Source: DAOUEX01 sp034430235 (GTDB lineage: Bacteria; Chloroflexota; Anaerolineae; UBA2200). Taken from it: a stretch of 29,095 bases of DNA. Positions 8,891 to 17,411 of the stretch are shown piece after piece. The DNA is taken from positions 1-29,095 of the forward strand of contig CAYZGO010000034.1 in the NCBI GenBank assembly GCA_964478075.1. Direction: 5' to 3'. Every line of letters starts with the position of its first letter. Within the stretch, counting starts at the first letter, position 1. Made by a program: the position numbers and the translations under genes. Below the pieces are notes generated by a model. The model was not told the DNA's origin and ran no database searches. It was given only the letters and a program-made list of their open reading frames with translations.

Positions 8891-11293
8891 CTAGCCTAGC
8901 GACCTCGGTGCCAGTTTCACGACGGTGACGCCGTCACCACCCTCATTCAGTTCGCCGGCCCGAAAGGAGGCGACCAGCGGATGCTCGGCCAGGGCATCGC
9001 GCACCACACTGCGCAGCGTGCCTGTGCCTTTGCCGTGAATGATGCGCACGAAGGGCAAAGAGGCCAGATATGCATCGTCCAGGTACTTGTCCAGGCGCGG
9101 TAAGACGTCTTCCACGCGCCACCCTCGCAGGTGGAGCTCCACACCGGGCAGTGGGCGCGAAGATAGCGAAACCCGCACTCCGCTTTCGCCAACGTGCGGC
9201 ACAGCCGGTGGCCGCTTCTCCAGATCAAGCACGGGCACTCTTGTACGGAATGTGCCGACATGTACTTCCGCCTCCTCGTCAGCCAGGTCAATAATCTGGC
9301 CCATCTGGTTCAGGCTGGATATCCAAACCGTATCACCAACCTCCAATGGCTCTTGCGGAAGCCGATCTTGTGCAGAGGGAGCAAGCCGCGCAGGCGCCGC
9401 TGGCTTTTGCTCCTGTTCTAGCGTGTGCAAGCGCTGGGCAGCTTCCTCTAGCCACTGTCTGGTTACCTCCTGCCGTTCCACTGCGCTGCGTATGCGGCGA
9501 CATTCCTCTTGTGCCGCCTCGAGATGACGGCGTGCCTCGCCCAGGAGCTCATGGCGCTCTTGCTCAATCTCACGCAGGCGGCGGCGAGCTTCTTTCTCTT
9601 TGCGGCGGGCGGAGGCCAGGGTAGACTGCGCAGCGTGAGCCGCACGGGCAACTTCCTTGCGCGATTTGCGGATGCGATCCATTATACGGTCCGCCTCGCG
9701 ATCCTCGGTGGAGATCAGCTCCCTCGCTTGTTCGATGATCGGCCGTGGGAGCCCCAGACGACTGGCGATAGCAAAGGCATTGCTGCGGCCGGGCAGTCCA
9801 ATGGTCAGCTCGTAAGTGGGCGACAGCGTACGCACGTCGAATTCCACGGCCGCATTCTCCACTCCCGGAGTGATCTGGGCGAACAACTTTAGCTCTGTGT
9901 AGTGAGTGGTGATCATCGCCGGGATGCGCCGCTGTAGCAGTTTGGAGAGGATGGCCCGTGCCAGCGCCGAGCCCTCCGTGGGGTCAGTGCCGGCGCCCAG
10001 TTCGTCCAGCAGCACGAGTGACTTGTCGTCTGCTTCGGCCAGCATGGCGGTGATATTGGTCATGTGCGACGAGAAAGTGGAGAGGCTCTGTTCGATGCTC
10101 TGTTCGTCGCCGATGTCCGCGTGCAGCCCAGCAAACACCCTGAGAGCAGAACCTTCGGCGGCAGGGATTTGCAGCCCGGCCTGCGCCATCGCTGCCAACA
10201 GCCCAACCGTCTTGAGCGCAACCGTTTTGCCGCCCGTGTTGGGGCCGGTGACAACCAGTATGGCGAATTCGCCGCCCAGGTGCACGTCAATGGGCACCAC
10301 CGTTTCAGCAGGCAGCAGCGGATGACGCGCACGTAGCAGGTGCAGGTAGTCAGGGAAGCGCACCTGCTCAGCGTCTGGGCGTTTTGCAGCGACTCCCGGG
10401 GTTGCCTTGTCCAGCAGGGCCGGCTCCACGGCTTTGATCTCGAAGGCGTACTTTGCCTTGGCGAGGGCCAGGTCAAGTTCGGCCAGGGCCTCTACAGTGG
10501 CGAGAATCTCTGTTGCGTGCTCTGCGACGGCCAGTGTCAACTGGCGCAGGATACGCTCGACCTCCTGATGTTCATCCAATTGAAGCTGTCGCCATTGGTT
10601 GCCGAGTTCGACAATGGCCAAAGGCTCGATGAACAGTGTTGCACCGCTGGCCGATTGGTCATGCACGATGCCGCGGATGCGGCCCTTGAACTCGGCTTTC
10701 AGGGGTATGACGTACCGTCCGCCGCGCTGGGTGATGAGCGCTTCTTGCAGGTAGTTGGCATTGGCTGGTGAAGTAATCAGCTTGTTGACACGGTCCAACA
10801 GCCGCTCGCGCGCCACAGCTAACTTGCGCCGGATGCGCGCAAGGGCAGAGCTGGCATTGTCCACTACCTCGCCACGGTCGTTGATACAGCGCGCAATCTC
10901 GGCCACTAGCCTGGGGCACTCTTCGATGCGCTGCGCAATGGCTGTTAGCGCTGGAAAGGTATCCGTGTCCGGCACGATGGCACGACGCAGCGTTTTACCG
11001 CTGAGTAGAGTGGACTGCACGTCGAGCAAGGACTGCGGTTCCAGGATGGCTTCAATCTCGGCATCCTTGAGCAGCGGACGCACATCGTGTGCACCTCCCA
11101 GGGATGTGCCTGGCTTCAGCGAAAGCAGCATCTTGGCCTCAGCCGTCTCCCGTTGTCGCAGCCGCACTTTATCGATATCCGCAGAAGGATGTAGAGCCAA
11201 GGCCAGTTCGCGTCCCGCCGAGAATGAGGTATGTTCGGCCAGTTGCCGCAGGATCTTATGGAGTTCCAGAGTTTCTAGATATTTAGGATTCAC
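8891..11293 (-). CDS. mutS2: MutS2 family ATPase/endonuclease
   Basis: 800 aa, the normal MutS2 length. It lacks the mismatch-recognition domain of MutS. The core and lever region is followed by the ATPase with Walker A TGPNTGGKT (about residues 349-357), the LDELGAGTDPTEG Walker B region and ITTHYTELK. A long charged coiled coil (about 520-630) comes next, then a C-terminal Smr nuclease domain with LHLRGWRVEDVL and IIHGKGTGTLR. The family acts in recombination suppression and, in Firmicutes, on collided ribosomes; which applies here is unknown. The start is GTG at 11293, with no strong ribosome-binding site visible. Confidence 0.95.
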   Translation of the reverse strand: MNPKYLETLELHKILRQLAEHTSFSAGRELALALHPSADIDKVRLRQRETAEAKMLLSLKPGTSLGGAHDVRPLLKDAEIEAILEPQSLLDVQSTLLSGKTLRRAIVPDTDTFPALTAIAQRIEECPRLVAEIARCINDRGEVVDNASSALARIRRKLAVARERLLDRVNKLITSPANANYLQEALITQRGGRYVIPLKAEFKGRIRGIVHDQSASGATLFIEPLAIVELGNQWRQLQLDEHQEVERILRQLTLAVAEHATEILATVEALAELDLALAKAKYAFEIKAVEPALLDKATPGVAAKRPDAEQVRFPDYLHLLRARHPLLPAETVVPIDVHLGGEFAILVVTGPNTGGKTVALKTVGLLAAMAQAGLQIPAAEGSALRVFAGLHADIGDEQSIEQSLSTFSSHMTNITAMLAEADDKSLVLLDELGAGTDPTEGSALARAILSKLLQRRIPAMITTHYTELKLFAQITPGVENAAVEFDVRTLSPTYELTIGLPGRSNAFAIASRLGLPRPIIEQARELISTEDREADRIMDRIRKSRKEVARAAHAAQSTLASARRKEKEARRRLREIEQERHELLGEARRHLEAAQEECRRIRSAVERQEVTRQWLEEAAQRLHTLEQEQKPAAPARLAPSAQDRLPQEPLEVGDTVWISSLNQMGQIIDLADEEAEVHVGTFRTRVPVLDLEKRPPAVPHVGESGVRVSLSSRPLPGVELHLRGWRVEDVLPRLDKYLDDAYLASLPFVRIIHGKGTGTLRSVVRDALAEHPLVASFRAGELNEGGDGVTVVKLAPRSLG

Positions 11294-11394
11294 GTCTTAC
11301 ACGCAAACACATAAATCGAGGGCATCGCGTTCGCCCTCAGCACGCCAAGTATAACACAACCCAATCCGCACCCCAAATGTGCGCCAGCATACAT

Positions 11395-11424
11395 AAAAAG
11401 ACCGGACAGCATTCCTGCCCGGTC
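11395..11424 (-). terminator. Intrinsic terminator of the metallophosphoesterase-pheS-pheT operon
   Basis: On the minus strand GACCGGGCAG and CTGTCCGGTC form a 10-bp stem with one G-T pair and a GAATG loop, followed directly by TTTTTA. It lies between pheT and mutS2, so mutS2 is transcribed separately. Confidence 0.9.
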
Positions 11425-11444
11425 CCTCTGTTTGTACTAGCAGA

Positions 11445-11528
11445 ATCCTCCCGCAGGTTCGCTCCTGCCAAGGGCGCCGATGCACGGCCACTTGGTTATC
11501 TGCCAGACACTCAACCTGCGGGAGGATA
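11445..11528 (-). repeat. 84-bp element with inverted ends, copy 2 (after pheT)
   Basis: The minus-strand reading starts TATCCTCCCGCAGGTTGAG, as in copy 1 at 4792, and ends AACCTGCGGGAGGAT. The interior shares GGCAGA-N-AACCAA-N-TGGCCGTG and differs elsewhere by substitutions and a short indel. It begins 19 nt after the pheT stop and precedes the intrinsic terminator at 11395-11424. Confidence 0.8.
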
Positions 11529-11547
11529 CCGCTTAGGAGGATAGCGC

Positions 11548-14088
11548 TCAGTCGCGCAGTCGCGCCCCCAACTCTTTCTCCAGCTTCTTCTGTATGCGCA
11601 TCCGAAGGCGATTCACCTGTTCGTCGGTCAGGGTGCGGTCCATAGCCTGATAGGTGAGCGTGTAGGCCAGGCTTTTTTTGCCCGGCGGGATTTGCGCGCC
11701 GCGATAGACGTCAAACAGCTCAATCCTCTGCAGTAGCCTGCCCCCTGCCTTGGCGATGGCATCGCGCACCTGGGCTGCAGGAACAGTCTCATCCACGATC
11801 AGGGCCAGGTCCTGCGTTACGGCGGGGAAGCGCGAAAGCGGCTGGTAGTAATATGACAACGGAACCTGTGCCAGAAGCGCTTCCAGGTCGAACTCCAGTA
11901 GGCACACGCGCTGCGCCGCCAGCCCATAGTTCTCTCGCACTAGTGGATGCACCTCTCCCAGCACGCCAATCTCGATCTCAGTGACAAGCCCTTCGACTCT
12001 ACTCAGGACAAGCAGCTTTGCTGCACGACCGCTTTGGAACGCGGGATGCTCTATCGGGATAAGAGTGTAATCAGCCAAGTGCAGGCGATCGAGCAGCGTC
12101 TCCACCATGCCCTTGAGGTCGTAAAAGTCCAGTAGCTCACTCTCAGTGCCAGACCAGGTGACAGGGCGGCGCGGGCCACTGATGACAACGCCCAGGCGGC
12201 GAGGCTCGTCCGGCAACTCGTGTCCTGCCTGCACTTGGGCCGCAGGCACAGGTGAGCCCGGCCGAAGCGCCTGTCCTGCCTGTGTCAGGTAGACCCTAGC
12301 GACTTCAAAGATCGCCACCCGGCTGGTGAAGCGCAGGTTGTCGTGCAGGGTCTCCAGCAGCGAGTTCATCAGTGTGCGGCGCATGTACTCCCGTTCGCTG
12401 CTCAGCGGATTGGCAAGGCGGATGTAGGCTGCAGGATCTACCGCTTTCCGCGCCGGATCGAGTTTGGCCACGCTCTCCAGGTTTGTCAGCGAATACGTGA
12501 TAACCTCCGTCAGCCCACATGCGACGAGGATGTCGCGCACACGCTGCTCACCCTCGAGTGAGAGGTCACGCCGCTGCGAGGGTAATTCATCGCTCAGCAG
12601 TGTGCTGGGAATGTTGTCATAACCGACTACGCGTGCCACCTCCTCCACCAAATCGGCAGGGATCTCCACGTCTAACCGGTGGTAGGGCACCGTGACGTGA
12701 ATGGGGGCTGAGCCTTTGCCTGACTTGCAAATGAAGCCCAATGACTCGAGGGCGTCCACGATGCGCCGCCCGCTGAGTTTCATGCCCAACAGGCGTTCGG
12801 CCTCTGCTGGTGCCAGGTCAATGGTCCTGGTAGGCTGTTTGACAGGATAGACATCAGCGATGCCAGCGGCGATGATGCCGCCTGCCAACTGGCGCATCAA
12901 TTCGCTGGCCCGCCTCGCAGCGATGACGGTGGTCTCTGCTGGCACACCACGCCCGAAGCGCAGTGACGCTTCGCTGGGCAGCTTGAGCATCTCGGAAGTG
13001 CGCCGATTGTTGATGTTATCAAAGTGGGCCGACTCTAGCAGCACATTAGTAGTGGCCAGCCCGACCTCGCTCTCCAGACCGCCCATAACGCCAGCAATGG
13101 CGACCGCACCACTGCCGTCGGTGATAAGCAGCATGTCCGATGCGAGTTCGCGCTCTACGCCATCCAGGGTAGTGATTCGCTCGCCAGGCCTGGCGCGGCG
13201 GACGATGATGACCGGTTTTTCGCCTTCTTTTCGGCCGCGCAGTTTGTTATAGTCAAAAGCGTGCAGTGGCTGGCCCCATTCCAACATCACGTAATTGGTG
13301 GTGTCCACGATGCAATTGATGGGGCGCATCCCCGCTGCGCGGAGACGAAGCTGCATCCACGTGGGCGAAGGGCCGACCTTTATCCCTTTGATCAGCGTAG
13401 CGCTGTAGCGCGAGCACAGGTCAGGATCGGCAATCTCAATCTCGACTTGCTCAGCGATGGGCGCACCTTCGGCCTTCATCGTCGGTGCTGTCAGCCTCAG
13501 TTGCTGGCCAGTGAGCGCTGCTACCTCACGTGCAACGCCGATGATCGACAGGCAGCGTCCCAAATTGGGCGTCAGGTCCAGGTCGAGGACCGTCTCGCCC
13601 AGGTAGTCCTGCAGGGGCACGCCTACAGGAGCGTCGTCATCCAGGCTCAGGATGCCCTCGTGTTCATCCGACAGCCCAAGTTCCTTTTCTGAGCAGACCA
13701 TACCTGCAGAAAGCACCCCACGAATCTTGGTGGGCTTGAGCTTAATGTAGCGCCGCTCCTCCGAATAGCCATCTATGAGTTTTGCGCCGCTGCAAGCAAA
13801 GGCCACCTTTAGGCCACGATCGCCTACTTTGATGTTGGGCGCACCAGTGACCACAGCCTCGGGTTCGTCCGCGCCATGGTTGACTACAGCAATGGTCAGG
13901 CGATCGGCATTGGGGTGTGGGCGCACCTCCACAACCTCACCCACCACGATCTTGTCACGGTCCCACTCGGCGCCAATGTGGTCGATGGCTGCCACCTCCA
14001 GCCCAGCCAACGTCATGCGTTCAGCCAGTTCTGACAGGGGTAGCACAATGTCCACGTATTCTTTCAGCCAACTTACTGGTACTCTCAT
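11548..14088 (-). CDS. pheT: Phenylalanyl-tRNA synthetase beta subunit
   Basis: 846 aa, slightly longer than the common ~800. The N-terminal tRNA-binding (EMAP-like) domain shows GEVVEVRPHPNADRL. It is followed by the B3/B4 editing domain, the B5 domain, a catalytic-like core and a C-terminal FDX-ACB anticodon-binding domain (PLSRFPAVTQDLALIVDE). It forms an alpha2-beta2 enzyme with PheS, whose gene lies 74 nt upstream. The ATG has GGAG at 8 nt spacing. Control is through the phenylalanine T-box at the head of the operon. Confidence 0.97.
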   Translation of the reverse strand: MRVPVSWLKEYVDIVLPLSELAERMTLAGLEVAAIDHIGAEWDRDKIVVGEVVEVRPHPNADRLTIAVVNHGADEPEAVVTGAPNIKVGDRGLKVAFACSGAKLIDGYSEERRYIKLKPTKIRGVLSAGMVCSEKELGLSDEHEGILSLDDDAPVGVPLQDYLGETVLDLDLTPNLGRCLSIIGVAREVAALTGQQLRLTAPTMKAEGAPIAEQVEIEIADPDLCSRYSATLIKGIKVGPSPTWMQLRLRAAGMRPINCIVDTTNYVMLEWGQPLHAFDYNKLRGRKEGEKPVIIVRRARPGERITTLDGVERELASDMLLITDGSGAVAIAGVMGGLESEVGLATTNVLLESAHFDNINNRRTSEMLKLPSEASLRFGRGVPAETTVIAARRASELMRQLAGGIIAAGIADVYPVKQPTRTIDLAPAEAERLLGMKLSGRRIVDALESLGFICKSGKGSAPIHVTVPYHRLDVEIPADLVEEVARVVGYDNIPSTLLSDELPSQRRDLSLEGEQRVRDILVACGLTEVITYSLTNLESVAKLDPARKAVDPAAYIRLANPLSSEREYMRRTLMNSLLETLHDNLRFTSRVAIFEVARVYLTQAGQALRPGSPVPAAQVQAGHELPDEPRRLGVVISGPRRPVTWSGTESELLDFYDLKGMVETLLDRLHLADYTLIPIEHPAFQSGRAAKLLVLSRVEGLVTEIEIGVLGEVHPLVRENYGLAAQRVCLLEFDLEALLAQVPLSYYYQPLSRFPAVTQDLALIVDETVPAAQVRDAIAKAGGRLLQRIELFDVYRGAQIPPGKKSLAYTLTYQAMDRTLTDEQVNRLRMRIQKKLEKELGARLRD

Positions 14089-14162
14089 GGCTTCATCTCC
14101 TCTGCGATGAATCTGGACGTGCCGTGGATGAGAGCATGCTCGCCACGGGCGATGTCCATTGT

Positions 14163-15191
14163 TTAGGCGAACTGGTGCAGGAAGCGCAGGTCATTGCCGA
14201 AGAAGTAGCGGATATCGTCAATGCGATACTTTAACATGGCGATGCGTTCCGGGCCCAGGCCAAAGGCAAACCCAGTGTACACAGTGGGATCATAGCCGCC
14301 GTTGCGCAGCACCTGTGGGTGCACCATGCCTGCCCCCAGGATCTCGACCCAGCCGGTGTGCTTGCACACACGGCAGCCCTCGCCTCCGCAGATGATGCAG
14401 TCCATATCCACTTCGACGCTGGGCTCAGTGAAAGGGAAGTAGCTGCAACGGAAGCGCACCCTCCGGTCAGCGCCGAACATCTGCCGGGCAAAACTGATGA
14501 GCACGCCTTTTAGATCGCCCATGGTCACGTGCTTGCCCACAGCCAGGCCCTCGACCTGGTAGAACATGGACTCAGAGCGGGCCGTGACTGCCTCGTAGCG
14601 GTAACACTTGCCAGGCAGGAGGAGGCGGATGGTCTCGGGGCAGTACATGCGCATGGCGCGTATCTGCCCTGGGGAAGTGTGCGTGCGCAGCAGTACTCCC
14701 TCGTGCGTGGTGTAGAATGTGCTCCACATGTCGCGCGCGGGGTGGTATGGGGGGATGTTCAGCAACTGGAAGTTATTGACGTCTGTCTCCACCTCCGGCG
14801 TCTCTAACACTTGGAAGCCCATCTGGGCAAAGATGGCGTAAATTTCGCGCAGGGTCTGCGTGCTGACGTGGAGATAACCGGGCTGCACGGGCCTGCCCGG
14901 CAGGGTGACATCAATGTGCTCCTGTTCCAGCAGGCGCAGGGTCTCCTCACGCTTGAAGGCCTCTGCTTTCTCGTTGTAGGCCTGTTTCAGGGCGAGCTTG
15001 ACCAGGTTGGCTTCCTGGCCAACCGTAGGCCGTTCCTGCACCGGCAACTGACCAACGCTGCGCAGGATGTTGGTCAGCGCCCCCTTGCGACCCAGGTAAG
15101 CGACGCGCCATTTTTCCAAAGCGTCCACTGAGCTCAGGCCCTGCAGTTCGCTGAGTGCCCTCTCCTTCAGTTGATGCAATTGCTCAAGCAC
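14163..15191 (-). CDS. pheS: Phenylalanyl-tRNA synthetase alpha subunit
   Basis: About 342 aa class II synthetase catalytic subunit. Visible signatures are HPARDMWSTFY, RTHTSPGQIRAM, the motif 2 region CYRYEAVTARSESMFYQVEGL (in part) and motif 3 GFAFGLGPERIAMLKY. A four-cysteine cluster (CIICGGEGCRVC) with the usual TGWVEILG follows. The frame is open to a GTG at 15224, but the GTG at 15191 has GGAGGG about 7 nt upstream and gives the standard N-terminus LEQLHQLKERAL, so it is chosen. It follows the metallophosphoesterase gene by 88 nt and precedes pheT. Confidence 0.95.
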   Translation of the reverse strand: MLEQLHQLKERALSELQGLSSVDALEKWRVAYLGRKGALTNILRSVGQLPVQERPTVGQEANLVKLALKQAYNEKAEAFKREETLRLLEQEHIDVTLPGRPVQPGYLHVSTQTLREIYAIFAQMGFQVLETPEVETDVNNFQLLNIPPYHPARDMWSTFYTTHEGVLLRTHTSPGQIRAMRMYCPETIRLLLPGKCYRYEAVTARSESMFYQVEGLAVGKHVTMGDLKGVLISFARQMFGADRRVRFRCSYFPFTEPSVEVDMDCIICGGEGCRVCKHTGWVEILGAGMVHPQVLRNGGYDPTVYTGFAFGLGPERIAMLKYRIDDIRYFFGNDLRFLHQFA

Positions 15192-15279
15192 TTTTATCCC
15201 TCCATCGTACTCTTGTAGCGACACTTATGCAGTTGTCAAGATCGTATACACAAAGAGCGTTCCCTGGCGTGCACGCCTT

Positions 15280-16197
15280 TCACCCCCTCCGCAGCCGCAG
15301 CAATGTTACCTCCGGTCGGCAATTGAAGCGTACCGGTGGGGGGATGAGGCCGATGCCCCGGTTGACGTAGACCAGCGTGCTCGGCCCCTGCACCAGCCCG
15401 CTGGCGTACTTTTCCCCGAAGCAGGATGGCACCACCGGCGTGCCGACAAAGGGCAAGCGCACCTGCCCGCCGTGGGTGTGGCCGCACAGGGCCAGGTCGA
15501 TCCGCCCTTTGGGCAGCATCTCTGTAAAGTCCGGGTTATGCACCAGGAGCAGCCGTGGCTCGTCGGCCGGTATCCCCTCCATCAAAGCCGCCAGATCATC
15601 GCGGGTCTCCTGCCACATCGCCTGGAACCTGTCGAAAGAGCCGCCGATGTAGCCAGTGTAGCCTGTGTCTTTGATGCCCAGCAGCCACAGGTGGGCACTC
15701 CCTACCTCTAAGGGCTGCCGGTCATTCCGCAGGACGGTGATGCCTACCTGAATCAGGCTTTCGGTCACTCGTCTGGCGTTAGTCCAGATATCGTGATTGC
15801 CCAGCACAGCGTAGACTTCATATTCGGCATGGAGCGAGGCCAATTCCTGGGCGCAGGCGGCGCTATAACTGGCCGAGTGATAGACAAAGTCGCCGGTCAG
15901 GACGATCAAGTCGGCCCCCAAATCGTTGGTGATTTCCACACTGCGGCGCACGTGTTCGATGCTCACATACGGCCCCAAGTGCAAGTCACTGAGTTGGGCG
16001 ATGGTGAAACCGTCCAGCGGCTCCAGCAAGCCCGGCAGCAGAACGTCCAGTCTGGTGACTTCTATCCAGCGGGGCTCAATCTGGGTGACATAGATTGGTC
16101 CGGACACGCACGTTGCTGCTCCGCCCAGCAGCGCCCCGCAGCCGAGCTTCAGGAACCTGCGGCGGGAGAGTCGGCTCTCTTTGATTTCTGCAGACAT
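15280..16197 (-). CDS. Tat-exported metallophosphoesterase (YkuE/YaeI-like)
   Basis: About 305 aa. The N-terminus carries a twin-arginine signal (LSRRRFLKLG) and a hydrophobic stretch, so the protein should act outside the membrane or anchored to it. The calcineurin-like motifs are complete: AQLSDLHLG, LTGDFVY, LGNHDIW, LLVHNPD and CGHTHGGQ. Related YkuE proteins are thought to hydrolyse phosphodiester or pyrophosphate bonds of lipids; the substrate here is unknown. The frame is open to 16287, but ATG 16197 follows GAGGGAAGGA and places the signal correctly. It is the first gene after the phenylalanine T-box and so appears to share amino-acid-responsive control with pheST, an unusual partnership. 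Confidence 0.87.
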   Translation of the reverse strand: MSAEIKESRLSRRRFLKLGCGALLGGAATCVSGPIYVTQIEPRWIEVTRLDVLLPGLLEPLDGFTIAQLSDLHLGPYVSIEHVRRSVEITNDLGADLIVLTGDFVYHSASYSAACAQELASLHAEYEVYAVLGNHDIWTNARRVTESLIQVGITVLRNDRQPLEVGSAHLWLLGIKDTGYTGYIGGSFDRFQAMWQETRDDLAALMEGIPADEPRLLLVHNPDFTEMLPKGRIDLALCGHTHGGQVRLPFVGTPVVPSCFGEKYASGLVQGPSTLVYVNRGIGLIPPPVRFNCRPEVTLLRLRRG

Positions 16198-16333
16198 TCC
16201 TTCCCTCGCCGTAGACGAGTTGGGTCCTGCATCCTCTTGAGTCAGGCACTCTGTACGTTTCGGCACGTTTTCGGGACCTTTATGCACGGACTGCGCAATT
16301 CCTGCTGACCAATCAGCCTTGACCTATGAACAG

Positions 16334-16640
16334 AAAACAAAACGGTTGCGACTTCAGGGACGAAGTCACAACCGGCTGATCTCCGCGGTACCACCCTGTT
16401 TGACCCCGCAAGGGGGGCCTCTCCGCACCGGCGGCCATGGTTCGCTTTGGAACGTGGCTTACCGGTTGCCCGGCTAACGGTGGGCTTCCGGAGCAGCCTA
16501 CTTGCGGACGCAGTTGGCGTCCATTTCAGCTGTCGGCTCAGGAGTGAACTTCGGCGAGCTACTTCCAAAGGAGGTTTACAGTCGGCGACCCCCTCTCCCT
16601 GTTGGCCCTCACGCGCTTACTCTCTCCGTCACAGCCTTTG
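16334..16640 (-). promoter_or_regulatory. T-box riboswitch (tRNA-Phe sensing) of the metallophosphoesterase-pheS-pheT operon
   Basis: Read on the minus strand, GGGTGGTACCGCGG (about 16382-16395) is the T-box antiterminator sequence. GCCGAAG is followed by TTC (16548-16546), a phenylalanine codon at the same position as GTC in the valS T-box. The terminator CGGTTGTGACTTC / GAAGTCGCAACCG (16343-16374) with the following TTTTG tract (down to 16334) lies just after it. The leader responds to uncharged tRNA-Phe by family knowledge. Confidence 0.93.
16343..16374 (-). terminator. Intrinsic terminator of the phenylalanine T-box
   Basis: A 13-bp stem with one G-T pair and a short loop is followed on the minus strand by TTTTGTTTT (16342-16334). 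It is the off-state structure of the T-box. Confidence 0.85.
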
Positions 16641-16645
16641 ACGCG

Positions 16646-16673
16646 ATTATAGGCAGGATAGCGTTCTTGTCAA
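16646..16673 (-). promoter_or_regulatory. Consensus promoter of the phenylalanine T-box operon
   Basis: On the minus strand a perfect TTGACA (16673-16668) and a perfect TATAAT (16651-16646) are separated by 16 bp. It is divergent from the tRNA promoter at 16731. Confidence 0.9.
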
Positions 16674-16730
16674 ATCGCGCAAGGGGTGCAGTTCACCTGG
16701 AGGGCGGGAGGCTTCGCCCAACAAGTCTGT

Positions 16731-16759
16731 TTGACAGTAAGCCTGTCTTACTATATACT
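16731..16759 (+). promoter_or_regulatory. Promoter of the tRNA-Lys/tRNA-Thr transcript
   Basis: TTGACA (16731-16736) and TATACT (16754-16759) are separated by 17 bp, about 23 bp before the tRNA-Lys 5' end. The -10 part and flanking bases recur before the tRNA-Lys pseudogene at 21593, but there the -35 is lost. Confidence 0.88.
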
Positions 16760-16782
16760 TGACCTTGCCCAACATGGGTGAT

Positions 16783-16856
16783 GGGCCGTTAGCTCAGTCT
16801 GGCAGAGCACCTGCCTTTTAAGCAGGGTGTCACTGGTTCGAATCCAGTACGGCTCA
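16783..16856 (+). tRNA. tRNA-Lys (anticodon TTT)
   Basis: 74 nt. The acceptor arms GGGCCGT/ACGGCTC pair with one G-T. The anticodon arm is CCTGC-CTTTTAA-GCAGG with anticodon TTT, and the T arm contains GGTTCGAATCC. The discriminator base is A, and CCA is not encoded. A degenerate copy lies at 21593-21665. Confidence 0.96.
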
Positions 16857-16897
16857 CCTGCACAAATGCCTCTAGCGTCATAGCCACTAGACACCAC

Positions 16898-16970
16898 GCC
16901 ACCCTAGCTCAATCGGCAGAGCAAGCGCTTCGTAAGCGCTAGGTTTCCGGTTCAAGTCCGGAGGGTGGCT
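16898..16970 (+). tRNA. tRNA-Thr (anticodon CGT)
   Basis: 73 nt. The acceptor arms GCCACCC/GGGTGGC pair perfectly. The anticodon arm AGCGC-TTCGTAA-GCGCT carries anticodon CGT, reading ACG. The T loop is GGTTCAAGTCC, the discriminator is T, and CCA is not encoded. It lies 41 nt after tRNA-Lys, probably on the same transcript. Confidence 0.95.
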
Positions 16971-17094
16971 TTCAATCTGCCGAATGCCTCGTTTGAGTGG
17001 ACACAGCCGCAGTGCCGTAGACAGCGTCGCGCACTTGCTGTAACACAGCAGCTCGTTCACTGGCATGGCCTGCCTCTGGTCATGGCTCGTGCCG

Positions 17095-17313
17095 TTAAGA
17101 GAGCCTCCGCCCTAGACACCAACACGCTGACCGCGTGTCCCTCGCGTGCAATCGCCCCTCGACCGACAGCAGCAGTGCGTGCCGCAGTGCACGCCGATAG
17201 CGCTCATAGACATCGAGCCGCCAATCGGTCAGATCAGCCGACGTGCGGTTCAGGCGCAGCCGCCAGCGGCTTTGGAAATGACCCAAACGTAGAACAGGGG
17301 TGGGTGATTCCAA
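17095..17313 (-). pseudogene. Relic carrying an AbiEi C-terminal segment
   Basis: The minus-strand reading contains RWRLRLNRTSADLTDW, almost the same as the C-terminus of the AbiEi gene at 21801-22637 (RWRLRLNRTPADLTDW). At DNA level 17221-17270 matches 21813-21862 with two differences in 50 bases. Upstream and downstream parts of the antitoxin are missing. After the shared stretch the frame runs into an arginine-rich tail I do not recognise. The remainder of 16971-17411 holds no other gene that I can support. Confidence 0.6.
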
Positions 17314-17411
17314 GTGTGGTCTCTCTCACTCGACTACCTGTCGTGATGCCGATGGTCCGAAAGTGACCAGGTGACCAGCAGCTTGACGTTGACCAATAGG
17401 ACTTGACTTTA

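Noticed and set aside
15191..15240. Possible internal promoter for pheST (TTGACA near 15235)
   Set aside because: The best -10 candidate would place the start of transcription inside the pheS ribosome-binding site.
16447..16762. Plus-strand open frames across the phenylalanine T-box
   Set aside because: They are antisense to a well-supported T-box and its promoter and have no family resemblance.
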